DNA of 64,000 nt from Bacillus sp. SA1-12 (GCF_000981385.1 NZ_LATZ01000019.1:1-64000), one strand, 5' to 3'; positions 26,747 through 36,178 are shown, counted from the first letter of the stretch. Numbers and translations are program-made. Notes: a model not told the origin generated them from the sequence alone.

Positions 26747-27904
26747 TTAATAATCAACCCATATGGCGCCTTTATCTGCCGATTCAACGCATTTTTCAAC
26801 CCACTTAACACCTTGTACACCTGCATGGATATCCGGGAACCAGAAATCTGTTTTTTCTCCTCTTTTTGACTTATCTATTGCAATGGCAAATCGGCGATAA
26901 AGGTTTGACCACGCATCGAATAATCCTTCTGGATGACCTGCGCTGATACGGTCTTCTTCAAGTGCCTCCAGGTACAAGTAAGCTGCCCCGCGTTCCAACA
27001 CACGCGCAGGTTCACCTTCAACCTCATATGCCAGCTGATTCGGTCGTTCATCCCACCATTCAATTGAAGCTTTTGAGCCAATTATACGGATTTTTTGACC
27101 GTGTAAGGAACCACAGTTAATGGCAGACGCCCACATTGTTGCCTGTGCACCATTCTCTAAGTTCATCAAGACAAATGCGTTGTCTTCTAATGCGCGTCCC
27201 TCAACGAATGACTTACGGGAGCACATCAGGTTCGTAATCTTAAAATCTGGCATAATGGCTTCAACTAAAAAAAGAGGATGTGTACCAACATCAGCAATGA
27301 CACAAGACGGTCCTGCAGATCTTGGATCCATGCGCCATTTTATCGCTGGATTCTCATTTTCAATTGCGGTATGATAAGCACCATGAGCAAACTGCATATT
27401 GATAAGACGTATTTCACCCAAATCACCATGTGCAACCATTTGGCGCGCCTGCTCAATCATCTGGTGCCCTGAATAGCCATAAGTTACGCCGACGACAAGT
27501 CCCTTTGAATTAGCAAGCTCTTCAAGCTCCTCTGCTTCTGCTGTCTTAAAGCAGAGTGGTTTTTCACATACAACATGCATCCCTGCCTCAAGTGCAGCCT
27601 TGCATATTTCATAATGCGTGGAGTTCGGCGTCGTAATTGACACGGCTTCAATACCGTCCTCACGCTTTGCTTCTTCCGCAAATAATGTCTTGTAATCTGG
27701 GTAACACCTGTCTGGATCTACACCGAGGGAGATTCCAAAACCTTTTCCTCTTTCAGGATTAATGTCAAATGCACCTGCTACAAGTTTGAATGAATTGTCC
27801 CTAAGTGCTGATGAGCGATGGATATAGCCAATCTGGCTGCATTTGCCGCCGCCAATCATTGCCCACCGAATCGGTTGGTCTAACGTTTTTTCCCCATTAA
27901 TCAT
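26747..27904 (-). CDS. Gfo/Idh/MocA-family NAD(P)-dependent oxidoreductase
   Basis: 385 residues from ATG 27904 (AAAGGAGGAACAGC before it); a longer frame to 27952 overlaps the upstream gene and lacks a ribosome site. Rossmann start 'IRWAMIGGGKCSQIGYIHR', then 'CEKPLCFKTAEAEELEELA' (the catalytic E-K-P) and the C-terminal domain with 'VIADVGTHPLFLVEAI' and the catalytic His. Oxidises a polyol or sugar hydroxyl. With a TIM-barrel gene on either side it forms the core catabolic operon. Confidence 0.9.
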   Translation of the reverse strand: MINGEKTLDQPIRWAMIGGGKCSQIGYIHRSSALRDNSFKLVAGAFDINPERGKGFGISLGVDPDRCYPDYKTLFAEEAKREDGIEAVSITTPNSTHYEICKAALEAGMHVVCEKPLCFKTAEAEELEELANSKGLVVGVTYGYSGHQMIEQARQMVAHGDLGEIRLINMQFAHGAYHTAIENENPAIKWRMDPRSAGPSCVIADVGTHPLFLVEAIMPDFKITNLMCSRKSFVEGRALEDNAFVLMNLENGAQATMWASAINCGSLHGQKIRIIGSKASIEWWDERPNQLAYEVEGEPARVLERGAAYLYLEALEEDRISAGHPEGLFDAWSNLYRRFAIAIDKSKRGEKTDFWFPDIHAGVQGVKWVEKCVESADKGAIWVDY

Positions 27905-27941
27905 GCTGTTCCTCCTTTTATCTTCTGTTAAATTAGTAAAA

Positions 27942-28865
27942 TTAAAATCCAATACTCTTTAGATAATCCAAGCTTACCTTGACATCTCGAAGACTCGTAC
28001 CTGAATTTTTTGGGTCACGTTCTTGTTCAATCGTGATGTAACCATTATAGTGAAGCTCCTCTGTCAGCAACTTATATATCGCAGGATAATCTATAATACC
28101 TGTTCCAATGGGACACATCGAACCTTTGCTGCATCCATCAAAAAAGCGAATATGGTCATTTAAAACTTCTTCATAGATTTGACCATTGATATCCTTAAAA
28201 TGGATATAATCGATCCTATCGGAATATTTGCGCAGCCATTCGATTGGGTCCATTCCTGAATACTGAAGATGTCCGGTATCTAAACATAATCCTGCCAGCT
28301 GATATGGAATGTCCTGTGCCACCTTATCAATCTCGTCTGCAAATTCGATGTAACCGCCCGCATGAGGATGAATAACCGGACGTACACCCCATTTAGCTGC
28401 AGCTTCACAAATACCCTTTATATGATTCATCATTTGGTTCCAATCTGTATCATTTAAACGAGGGGCTCTTTCCGAATGCCCTGCTGTAAAATCCCGCTCA
28501 TCGTGTCCCCAGTCCATTACCGTCAGATATGGAGTCTTAACATGCTGACCTTCCTCCATAGGTAATGACGGTAGCTTTGTAATAATCGAACAAATATCAT
28601 CCACTTGCTTTAACAGATTCTCGTAATTGCTCTCGTCTACCAAATCATCAAAAATGGTTCCTGCTACAATTGAAAGTCCGTTCTTACTCAGTTCGTTGCT
28701 CACCAGTTCAATATCGATCGGAATGTATCCGTAAGGTCCAAGCTCGATTGCCTTATAACCAGCCTTACTTGCTTCCTGAAGCACCCTTTGCCAGGGCGGA
28801 TTATTGGGATTATGAGGATCATCAATTCCCCAACTACATGGTGCACCTGTAATATGAATTGCCAT
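27942..28865 (-). CDS. IolE-like sugar phosphate isomerase/epimerase
   Basis: 307 residues with the AP-endonuclease-2 TIM-barrel. N-terminal 'GAPCSWGIDDP' is typical of the IolE/MocC group. Metal ligands fall in 'VIHPHAGGYIEF', 'GLCLDTGHLQYSG', 'IDYIHFKDIN' and 'GYITIEQERD'. It lies 37 bases before the oxidoreductase gene and is the promoter-proximal gene of the operon, divergent from the AraC regulator. An inosose-dehydratase-like or epimerase reaction is likely; the exact substrate is not readable. Confidence 0.85.
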   Translation of the reverse strand: MAIHITGAPCSWGIDDPHNPNNPPWQRVLQEASKAGYKAIELGPYGYIPIDIELVSNELSKNGLSIVAGTIFDDLVDESNYENLLKQVDDICSIITKLPSLPMEEGQHVKTPYLTVMDWGHDERDFTAGHSERAPRLNDTDWNQMMNHIKGICEAAAKWGVRPVIHPHAGGYIEFADEIDKVAQDIPYQLAGLCLDTGHLQYSGMDPIEWLRKYSDRIDYIHFKDINGQIYEEVLNDHIRFFDGCSKGSMCPIGTGIIDYPAIYKLLTEELHYNGYITIEQERDPKNSGTSLRDVKVSLDYLKSIGF

Positions 28866-29281
28866 TGTCTAATATCACTTCCTTTTTTTATTCGATTGCG
28901 ATTCGACATCCCTTAGCGATTTTTTTGAAAAGTAATGCAAAGGACCGTATTCCTTGTAAATACATTTCTCGGCAAACTTCTACTTCATTTCACTTAGAGC
29001 AGCTATATTCTCGTACTTAAACCTAAAAATATAACTTCATTTCCCACTTGTGTGCGCTTTCAAAAATAATTTTGTTTTACATGTTAAATTTTATCTGCAT
29101 ATCTCTATCTTGTATTTTCAATTCTTGTTCAAATTACACATATTTCTCCTTGATTTTAGCGTTCAGCAAAATCACTATTGTAAATTCTTGCTTTTTTTCT
29201 AATTAAACAGTTATAATCCAATAAAAATTATTAAAAATATAGATAAAATGAATAGATGCTTCGTTTTGTGTGGAGGTGTAC
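28866..29281. promoter_or_regulatory. Divergent promoter region, AraC gene versus catabolic operon
   Basis: 415 AT-rich bases between the TIM-barrel gene and the AraC regulator. This must hold both promoters and the AraC-type operator. No obvious direct repeat or palindrome stands out. Confidence 0.5.
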
Positions 29282-30133
29282 ATGATGGTTAAAGTCGGCA
29301 AAAATTCACCGGTTATAAGCAGCTTTGAAAAGCAGCCATATTTAATTGCGGCTAATGCAGAGGATAGGATGCAGACGCGGATGGCACGTATGATGCATAT
29401 GCATGACGACAGGATCGAAATCCTACTACTACAGAGCGGCCATGGAGTTCATATCATTGATGGGAAGGAATATGAGACGAAGCAAGGAGATATCTTGATC
29501 TATAATGCCGGAATCAAACATGAGGAGTTTGCGGATTCTGAGAACGGTATGGATATTTTGAGTTGCGCGATCGGTAATGTTTGCATTAAGGGGCTTCCAC
29601 CGAATGTGCTTTTTGCGAAGAAGTACTGTCCAGTTATTCAAAATAGGAGCTGTTACCACGAGATTGGGGCACTTATGGATATGCTCTACAACAATTTCTT
29701 AAGTCGCAGTCCATCAAGGGAACTTGAATATCATCTTCTGTGCTCACTACTTTTAATGGTACGTGAGACTGTTATGCGTGAAGAAAGTAATGAGGAACAA
29801 AAAGAGCAAGAACTTGGGCATCTTATACTGAGGTATATTGATGAGCATTATATAGAGGATATAAGCCTTCAAGATATTGCTGACGAGTTGAATATGAGCC
29901 CATACTATATTTCCCACGCATTTAAGCGCACGACGGGGTACTCGCCGATGCAGTACGTGATTCGGCGACGGATTGGAGAGGCACAGTCATATCTTTTGTC
30001 GACGGATAAGACCGTAACAGAGATTGCCTATTTTGTTGGTTACAACAGTGCAAGCAACTTTAATAATGCTTTTAAGAAAATGGTCGGCATGTCACCGCAG
30101 AGTTATAGAGAGTTTTGGAGGACTAAACCGTAA
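29282..30133 (+). CDS. AraC-family transcriptional regulator with cupin sensor
   Basis: About 283 residues. ATG 29282 or 29285 after GGAGG; the GTG at 29270 precedes the ribosome site. Residues 35-95 form a cupin-like sensor ('HDDRIEILLLQSGHGVHIID'). The C-terminal 100 residues hold two AraC helix-turn-helix motifs ('ISLQDIADELNMSPYYISHA', 'VTEIAYFVGYNSASNFNNAF'). Divergent from the catabolic operon 24-28.9 kb, which it probably activates when its sugar ligand is bound. Confidence 0.9.
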   Translation: MMVKVGKNSPVISSFEKQPYLIAANAEDRMQTRMARMMHMHDDRIEILLLQSGHGVHIIDGKEYETKQGDILIYNAGIKHEEFADSENGMDILSCAIGNVCIKGLPPNVLFAKKYCPVIQNRSCYHEIGALMDMLYNNFLSRSPSRELEYHLLCSLLLMVRETVMREESNEEQKEQELGHLILRYIDEHYIEDISLQDIADELNMSPYYISHAFKRTTGYSPMQYVIRRRIGEAQSYLLSTDKTVTEIAYFVGYNSASNFNNAFKKMVGMSPQSYREFWRTKP

Positions 30134-30164
30134 AAAGGCAAAATAGAGTAAATATAAAATGCTT

Positions 30165-30353
30165 GAAAAATGTTCAATTTTATGGCCCGATTTGTGTAGC
30201 GATATTAGGTATGTTATTGATTGTTGGAAATGGCATAAGTGCAATGGAAAAGGTGAACTACTTGGGATCTTTTATGGGTTGTTTACAGCTGCATTTTACG
30301 CTGCATTAATGTTATTGATTAAATTTATTCAAAACATGGCCAATTTACTATAA
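30165..30353 (+). pseudogene. EamA/DMT transporter C-terminal remnant
   Basis: The forward strand reads GMLLIVGNGISAMEKVNYLG in one frame and, after a shift near 30250, 'GIFYGLFTAAFYAALMLLIK' in another, then a stop at 30353. This is the middle of an EamA protein (fourth to sixth helices). Both ends are missing. Base quality is similar to the neighbouring decayed genes. Confidence 0.65.
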
Positions 30354-30359
30354 AACTTT

Positions 30360-30389
30360 TCTTCATGAAAATGGACATTTTCATGAAGA
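30360..30389. terminator. Hairpin after the DMT remnant
   Basis: TCTTCATGAAAATG/CATTTTCATGAAGA, 14 perfect pairs with only a 2-base loop. The T tract is poor on both sides. Confidence 0.5.
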
Positions 30390-30471
30390 AAGAAGCTTTC
30401 CTTATTTCCTAATAGAATAACTATAATAAGTTCTTAACCCTACCGTTAGCAATCCTTGAATTACATATATC

Positions 30472-30532
30472 AGCTCTTCACTACAGAGAATGAAAGATAA
30501 ATACGTTCTTTCATGGTAGTTGAAGAATTCAA
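30472..30532. repeat. Hairpin-bearing intergenic repeat copy
   Basis: CTCTTCACTAC with GGTAGTTGAAGA, and ATGAAAGA with TCTTTCAT inside, forming a two-part stem. A CCGTTAG lies 20 bases before. Resembles the repeats at 48-53 kb. Confidence 0.4.
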
Positions 30533-30535
30533 AAA

Positions 30536-31136
30536 TTATTTCAATACCCTTCCTACAAATGAATTATATGCATCTGATTCAGGTAATCTTTTTCTCATAA
30601 TAAAAGTAATTAACACAATGACAAGTAGATGACCAAAAACAATCTTATTACCTAATAACCCAAGATTACCGAGTAATACATACCACTGCTGCACCAAGCC
30701 CCCATGCTACTTGTGCCACACCACAGTGTCTTGCGCGATTTTCTTTCGGTGCATTTTCTGCCCATAATAGTCCATGAAGCAGTAATATCTGCCCTTCAGC
30801 GATTCCAACTATAATAAATCCTGTTAACAACATTCCAAAGTTGCTACTAAACAAAATAAAGAGGATACCTAAACTATAAATTAGCATCCTCATTGTATAA
30901 ATTAACTTTCTTCCATTCGGTCTGCTAAATAGCCTCCTAACAACGCACTTATTGCCGCAGATATAGCATTTGTACTCAATGCACCTAGAAGTCCGATCTG
31001 TGTTCAGATAAACCTAATTGATTTACCATAAGGTTAAACCCGCAGAACCTGCTACAATATAACCTGCATCAATATAATTAGCTAATTGAGCAGCAATAGT
31101 TCGTTTATTAGAGGACACTTCTATAATCTCACTCAT
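30536..31136 (-). pseudogene. MFS transporter with several frameshifts and deletions
   Basis: A good start (TAAAGGAGAATATTA, ATG 31136) begins MSEIIEVSSNKRTIAAQLAN, 'YIDAGYIVAGSAGLTLW', stop. It continues in other frames: 'ALSTNAISAAISALLGGYLA', 'FGMLLTGFIIVGIAEGQILL', 'ENAPKENRARHCGVAQVAWG', and finally 'LLGNKIVFGHLLVIVLITFI' to a stop at 30536. About half of the expected 12-helix protein remains. YIDAGSIVAG and ENAPKENRARH are typical of IolF-like sugar porters, fitting the neighbouring catabolic genes. Confidence 0.75.
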
Positions 31137-31173
31137 TAATATTCTCCTTTATAAATGTTCTATTGAAACATCA

Positions 31174-32103
31174 TCAGATCATAACATCTTTTAAAATATC
31201 TGCTGTTTTTTTAATTCCTTTGTAAGAATCTATTGTATAATCTTCGTGTTCAATGCTTAACACGCCGTCATAACCAACCATTTTTAATTGCACAATAAAG
31301 TTTTTCCAGAAATCTTTTGGATGTCCATAACCCGGGATAGCAAAATTCCAAGAACGTTTAGAAAATTCCAGTACATGTTTCGTATCTAAGAGTGTATTTA
31401 GTTTAGCTTGCCTGTTTTCAATTCTTACATCTTTAATATGAACATGATAAATATCGTTCTTAAGCTCTCGAATAACTTCTATTGGATCAGCCCCCATCCA
31501 AAATAGATGACTGGGATCTAGATTAAATCCTATCGCATCGTCTGTAAACACTTTCATTTTTCTGAAGGTTTCAACATTATAAACAAGTTGGCAGCCATGC
31601 GGTTCTAAAGCAATTTTTTCAATTCCATGTTTTTTGGCTAATTTAACCGTCTCTTGCCAATATGGAATAGCAACATTCCACTGATAGTCAATAATCTCAT
31701 GCGTTACTGGTGGCCATGAAGTAATTGTCCAATTAGGATATTCATCATTTGGACCCCCGCCAGGTAATCCTGACATCATTACAATAGTTTTAACATCAAA
31801 TATAGATGCAAGTTGAAAGGTTTTTCTAACAATTTCCCGATCAGCTTCTCCTTTTTCACCTGGGTATAACGGATTTCCAGAACAATTAAATGCAGATATA
31901 CGTATTTTGTTTTCTTCTAATTTTTCTTTAATTGTCTCGATTAATTCTCTGTTTAAAAGTAAAGCATCTATATCTATATGTGGTGCATCTGACCAATTGC
32001 CACACCCCAATTCAATTTCTTCTACACCTAATTCCTTACAAGAAGTTAATAAATGATCAAAAGATAAATGACCTAAGCCATCTGTAACAAGTCCAATTTT
32101 CAT
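31174..32103 (-). CDS. Sugar phosphate isomerase/epimerase, TIM-barrel
   Basis: 309 residues, AP-endonuclease-2 fold. 'VEEIELGCGNWSDAPHID', 'IRISAFNCSGNPLYPG', metal ligands in 'IALEPHGCQLVYN', 'GFNLDPSHLFWMGADP', 'YHVHIKDVRI' and 'GVLSIEHED'. This group is often paired with Gfo/Idh/MocA dehydrogenases. The next gene is a truncated member of that family, so the original pair was broken by the prophage joint. Confidence 0.87.
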   Translation of the reverse strand: MKIGLVTDGLGHLSFDHLLTSCKELGVEEIELGCGNWSDAPHIDIDALLLNRELIETIKEKLEENKIRISAFNCSGNPLYPGEKGEADREIVRKTFQLASIFDVKTIVMMSGLPGGGPNDEYPNWTITSWPPVTHEIIDYQWNVAIPYWQETVKLAKKHGIEKIALEPHGCQLVYNVETFRKMKVFTDDAIGFNLDPSHLFWMGADPIEVIRELKNDIYHVHIKDVRIENRQAKLNTLLDTKHVLEFSKRSWNFAIPGYGHPKDFWKNFIVQLKMVGYDGVLSIEHEDYTIDSYKGIKKTADILKDVMI

Positions 32104-32219
32104 AAAGTATACCTCTTATTCTGTTAAATATTTAATTGAAATATTTTTATTCTAGAAATATATTATTATATAATCCATTCTTTAGAGAAGGCAGGAACAC
32201 TTGGCCTAATCTATCATTT

Positions 32220-33032
32220 TCAATCATTGATTAATGACACGTTTACAAACTTTTCTTTTTCAATGGATTTAAAACAAGCTTCAATAACCTTCATATTTTG
32301 AATTGTATTTTCCATCATGTAGCTTGGCATTTCATTCTCCAATATACATTTGGAAAAATATTCTACCTCCAGTGTATACTGGTGTCCAAGTACTTTTTCT
32401 TCCCTATGAACTCCATCTTTTGTATTGACTATTACCTGAGCTTCCCCACCAAACATTTGTGGTACAAAGGCCCTTGGTACTCGAATACTGCCTTTTGTTC
32501 CAATGATTTCGTAATAATCTATTCTTGTTCGATCCATTGCGGCATCAAATACGGCTGTCATACCATTATCAAGTTCCATTATTCCTACTACAGACATGTC
32601 CACCCTTCCCTCAGAATCCCTTTTTGGGGAGACAAAAACCCGATTAGGCTCAGTATTTAAAACATTTCTGATAGAGTGAATGCAATAACACCCAACATCA
32701 TAAAGGCTGCCTCCACCTAATTCTGGTCGCATACGGATGTTTTCAGCTTGCTTTTCAAGGTAAAATGAAAGGCTTACCTTCATGATTTTTAATTCACCAA
32801 AATCAGATACAGACATATCATCCTCTTTGTAATTCTTCATTGTGCTTGGATTGTTAGCAATTGATTCTAGGATAGATAACGCTGCACGATAGATATTACG
32901 TTTATTAGTGGCTGATGAAGGGTTATATTCTGTATGTGGAGTTAAATCGGCTTCCATTAAATAAACTGTTAATTCTTCCTGTGACAGATTGATACCTCTT
33001 ACTTCTAATTGTAGACGTTGTAAGTTAGTCAT
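32220..33032 (-). CDS. Chimera: phage gene start fused to Gfo/Idh/MocA C-terminal domain
   Basis: 270 residues from ATG 33032 (AAAGGAATGATCAA before it). Residues 1-80 (MTNLQRLQLEVRGINLSQEE..., 'LTPHTEYNPSSATNKRNIYR', 'ILESIANNPSTMKNYKEDDM') resemble a small phage head-tail-connector-type protein. From about residue 81 it becomes the C-terminal half of a Gfo/Idh/MocA enzyme ('VSLSFYLEKQAENIRMRPEL', 'GGGSLYDVGCYCIHSIRNVL', 'GTKGSIRVPRAF'). The NAD-binding Rossmann domain and E-K-P motif are absent, so enzymatic activity is not expected. The in-frame joint near 32.79 kb marks the edge of the prophage. Expression from the phage side remains possible. Confidence 0.8.
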   Translation of the reverse strand: MTNLQRLQLEVRGINLSQEELTVYLMEADLTPHTEYNPSSATNKRNIYRAALSILESIANNPSTMKNYKEDDMSVSDFGELKIMKVSLSFYLEKQAENIRMRPELGGGSLYDVGCYCIHSIRNVLNTEPNRVFVSPKRDSEGRVDMSVVGIMELDNGMTAVFDAAMDRTRIDYYEIIGTKGSIRVPRAFVPQMFGGEAQVIVNTKDGVHREEKVLGHQYTLEVEYFSKCILENEMPSYMMENTIQNMKVIEACFKSIEKEKFVNVSLIND

Positions 33033-33056
33033 TTGATCATTCCTTTCTGTAAAATA

Positions 33057-33082
33057 AAAAAACACTAGAATACTAGTGTTTA
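33057..33082 (-). terminator. Terminator of the gene at 33073
   Basis: On the reverse strand AAACACTAG-TATT-CTAGTGTTT followed by TTTTATTTTA. The stem includes the gene's own TAG stop codon. Confidence 0.75.
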
Positions 33083-34212
33083 AAAATTTCCTTTAATCTA
33101 ATCTTTATCTGTTCCCAATCTGATAAGGAATTTATTTTCTCTATGCCTAAATAATAAATAATGTCTTTTTTTAATGGGATTAAGTACATGTCTAATACTT
33201 GCTCGATTAACTTAATTGGATATAGTTCATCTTCTTCTATTAATTTGTTAAAATATCCCCAAAAATTTTCTTCTGGATTATTAGTAATAACATTGTAATG
33301 TATCATATTTCTCATATTACTTATTTCTTCTTTTAAAGTCTCTTCATAATTATATAACAATGAACTAACTCTATTTAACCTGGAACTATTAAAATGTTTA
33401 AAATCCTCTTTACAATAATCCCTCAAGTTATACAAGTTATCAAAAATTTCATCTGTCTTTAATGTTACTAATCGAAGAAGTATATAGTAATCCATAAAAT
33501 TAGGATTTTTTAATTTATCGAAATAGTTTTCCTTAAGAAAAATTGTATCGCTTATTTCTTGAATAGATAGTATAAGCCTTGTAATAAAAGCATTTCGGAT
33601 ATTATTGTCTTTAACAAACAATGAATTATGATTTATGTCTTTACAATCATATTCCTCTATAGACAGGACTTCTTCTTTTATTTTTGTAATATCTATTTTT
33701 TGAATCCCTAATGTCCGTTCGAATTCATTTGCAAGAAATCCACTTAACTCACCTACATAAGAAGTAAATTCGAGAACTTTCCTCCTGATATCTACACTTC
33801 TTTCTTCTCTAGGCTTTGGTAAAGTTTCAGTATCTAATAATACAAATGAAACATAAAGTGTACTTCCTACAGGGTCTTTGTTTGAATCTAGATAAAACCC
33901 AATATTGTTTAATTTTTCTCCAAATGCATCTATGTGATATTCTAATATTTTATTAAAAATTTTTTGATTGTACCCTCTTTTCATAGAGTAAAGGTGTACT
34001 TGGTTACGTATATGCTTTATTCTTACATCCACTACCTGTTCTGTAATGAATGATTTATAGACTTCATCTATTATTAAACACATATCTCTAAAGACAGAAT
34101 ATACATGAGTTGTTAAAAATTGTTGGTTCTCTCTTAAATTAACAATTAATCTTTGAATCCCAATAATATCATTATAAGCAGTGATATATGCATTATTATT
34201 TATTTTAATCAC
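33073..34212 (-). CDS. Unrecognised 379-residue cytosolic protein in the prophage
   Basis: No signal peptide or membrane segment; mostly helical, rich in Lys, Glu, Ile and Asn. I recognise no domain. 'NMRNMIHYNVITNNPEENFW' (about residue 297) vaguely recalls the Arg-Asn-x-x-His of HEPN-like RNases, but the spacing is one residue short. It sits between structural genes with its own terminator and does not look like a morphogenesis protein, so it is probably cargo (moron), perhaps a defence or exclusion gene. That role is a guess. Confidence 0.7.
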   Translation of the reverse strand: MIKINNNAYITAYNDIIGIQRLIVNLRENQQFLTTHVYSVFRDMCLIIDEVYKSFITEQVVDVRIKHIRNQVHLYSMKRGYNQKIFNKILEYHIDAFGEKLNNIGFYLDSNKDPVGSTLYVSFVLLDTETLPKPREERSVDIRRKVLEFTSYVGELSGFLANEFERTLGIQKIDITKIKEEVLSIEEYDCKDINHNSLFVKDNNIRNAFITRLILSIQEISDTIFLKENYFDKLKNPNFMDYYILLRLVTLKTDEIFDNLYNLRDYCKEDFKHFNSSRLNRVSSLLYNYEETLKEEISNMRNMIHYNVITNNPEENFWGYFNKLIEEDELYPIKLIEQVLDMYLIPLKKDIIYYLGIEKINSLSDWEQIKIRLKEIFKH

Positions 34213-34270
34213 TCCTTTTTATATAGTTAAATATTACCACAATACACTTTATAAAGGATACAATGTTTTC

Positions 34271-34300
34271 TAAAAAGGAAAACACCCACTAAATGTGAGT
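34271..34300 (-). terminator. Terminator of the gene at 34308
   Basis: On the reverse strand CACTCAC-ATTTA-GTGGGTG then TTTTCCTTTTT, a few bases after the stop codon. Confidence 0.65.
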
Positions 34301-34307
34301 GCTTGCG

Positions 34308-35147
34308 TTAATATTCAGGTTTATAATTGACTACCTCAACTTTATACTTAGGATATTTTTGTCCAATCATTTGGGTCATAATTTCAAAACCTTTTCTTTC
34401 ATTTGGTAGTATTACGTCACTACTATTAACAAAAGAAGTTTCAGTATCAAGAATGTTCCCATTTTCATCAAAATATGTTGACTTTACTTCAACAAAACTA
34501 TATGCAGTTTCACTATTGTTTTTAATTGCACCAGTAACATAAATAAAGTCCCCATCAATTGTTCCTTTATGCTCCACTACTTCTAAACTAGGAGTATCAT
34601 CTGTATCTGTAGAAGTAGATTCAGTTAAATCGATATTTATTTCTTCAAATTTTAAGTCTTCACCATTATACTCACCGTATTGAAACTTACTTGTATTAAA
34701 ATCATAAGAAAATAATTCACTTTTATCATTTTCGTTTTTACTATGAACCATTACAGATTGAATATCACAGATCTTATTATTATTTCCACATTTTATCCAG
34801 CCTTGATAATCTATAGCATCAACTAATTTAAGTGTAATTCCCTGTTTTTCTTCTTTAGTCAAATTATTAAATTCGTCAGTAGTATAAGCACTTAAAATAT
34901 AGGGCATTAATTTATACTCTTCATAATTAGTTGGTTCAGTATAATCATCTTCAACGTAAAGATACTCAGAAAAATATTTAGAAAGTTCCTCATCTTCTTG
35001 TAATGTTGTAACAAATTCCTTAAATTCTTCTTCATTAACACGAAAGTAATAAAAAATAAAAATTCCAGCAATTAGTAATGCAGAAATACTTGTAATTATT
35101 ATGATCTTCTTAGGTGGTTTCTTAGTTTCTTTAATTTCCGTTTCCAT
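34308..35147 (-). CDS. Membrane-anchored protein with FxLYD-type domain
   Basis: 279 residues. A short charged N-terminus, one membrane helix (KIIIITSISALLIAGIFIFY), an acidic linker and globular middle with a Cys pair (CGNNNKIC). The C-terminal 90 residues ('VTGAIKNNSETAYSFVEVKS', 'FDENGNILDTETSF', 'LPNERKGFEI') are a FxLYD-like beta-sandwich. N-in/C-out topology would place it on the outer face, as for lysogenic-conversion proteins. It has its own start and terminator within the prophage. Confidence 0.78.
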   Translation of the reverse strand: METEIKETKKPPKKIIIITSISALLIAGIFIFYYFRVNEEEFKEFVTTLQEDEELSKYFSEYLYVEDDYTEPTNYEEYKLMPYILSAYTTDEFNNLTKEEKQGITLKLVDAIDYQGWIKCGNNNKICDIQSVMVHSKNENDKSELFSYDFNTSKFQYGEYNGEDLKFEEINIDLTESTSTDTDDTPSLEVVEHKGTIDGDFIYVTGAIKNNSETAYSFVEVKSTYFDENGNILDTETSFVNSSDVILPNERKGFEIMTQMIGQKYPKYKVEVVNYKPEY

Positions 35148-35228
35148 TAAAATCCCCCTTTATATAGTATAGTTAAATATTACCACAAAAATAACTATAT
35201 AAAGAATGTATTTGTTCTTTATAAGAAA

Positions 35229-35253
35229 TAAAAACACCCAAATTAATGAGTGT
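35229..35253 (-). terminator. Terminator of the gene at 35255
   Basis: On the reverse strand AAAACACTC...GGGTGTTTTTATTT, directly after the stop codon. Confidence 0.6.
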
Positions 35254-35254
35254 T

Positions 35255-35611
35255 TTAATCTTGTTTACTTAAATAATGTTGAAACTTAGGAAGTTCTCCA
35301 TAAAGATGTACAAATACTTCATCCCATCTATCATTTTCATGGAAACATTGTGCCAAACTTTCTGCAAAATGATAATCATGATTATGTTGAGGGACAATTT
35401 TATAAACCTCATTTTCATAAGAATGATGGTTTACAGTTTCACCATTACCAATACGTTCTCTAATGGAATCAAACAAGTCCATAATTTGTTCGTATTGAAT
35501 TTTTGTAACACGATACTCAAACAGTAAACGATCTATGCTAGAATTTGAAAACAATAATTCCTGCCTAAACTCTAGAAAGTCTAATCTTTCTTTATCTTCC
35601 AATCTATTCAC
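35255..35611 (-). CDS. DUF1878-like protein
   Basis: 118 residues: 'RLDFLEFRQELLFSNSSIDRL' minus its last residue, 'EYRVTKIQYEQIMDLFDSIR', 'HFAESLAQCFHENDRWDEVF', 'HLYGELPKF'. Length, two-helix start and the tail resemble the Bacillus YhaI/DUF1878 family, of unknown function, often found in phages. Own hairpin terminator. Confidence 0.6.
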   Translation of the reverse strand: MNRLEDKERLDFLEFRQELLFSNSSIDRLLFEYRVTKIQYEQIMDLFDSIRERIGNGETVNHHSYENEVYKIVPQHNHDYHFAESLAQCFHENDRWDEVFVHLYGELPKFQHYLSKQD

Positions 35612-36178
35612 CTCCCATCTACCTAACTTTATTCGACAGATGGGTAAAAATCCCTTGTGAGAAATAGGAAAAATTTATCGGTGTGAAAAATTTAATATGC
35701 TGCGGACTCATTTTGTTGTTTAGGGGTATTTATATACGTTGTTATGTATACTACCATTGTATATTAGTGTATATCATATTCATTCTAGTTTACATAATAG
35801 TTCCTATGGGAAGTTGATTAATTTTAAAACCTTTATACACCAATGGTTTGACAACTTCCCATTTTTATAGAATATACACTATTTTATACACCCTTGATAT
35901 ATCAACATTTATAAGCCTTCGTACACTCTTAAAACTGTATAAAATTTTTCTTTTATTGTAACTTTAAAATGAATAGAAAATGCATACGATACAATGTAAA
36001 GTAGATATACTTTACACTCTGAAAAATCAACCCATCTGCATCCCTTTTTTTATTGGGGCGCTCTAGCCAGCGTATAACAAGAGCGAAACTTTTAATATAT
36101 CCTTTCTATATCTCACCCTTGTCATCATATCAACGTTTCTGATAAACAAAAATACGACCAAATGGTCGCTTAATCACA
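35612..36178. other. Gene-free stretch with a long inverted repeat
   Basis: An 11-base perfect inverted repeat ATGGGAAGTTG/CAACTTCCCAT (35806-35816, 35852-35862) encloses a second AAACC/GGTTT stem and is followed by TTTTTATAG, so it looks like a terminator on the forward strand although no forward gene is here. TATACAC-rich words occur on either side. No supported gene. Confidence 0.5.

Noticed and set aside
30159..30353. 64-codon forward ORF as an independent membrane protein
   Set aside because: The two frames here join to one interrupted EamA/DMT segment, so it is a remnant.
33365..33385. HEPN RNase motif in the protein encoded at 33073
   Set aside because: Arg-Asn-Met-Ile-His has one residue too few between Arg and His for the usual R-x4-6-H pattern, and no other family feature supports it.
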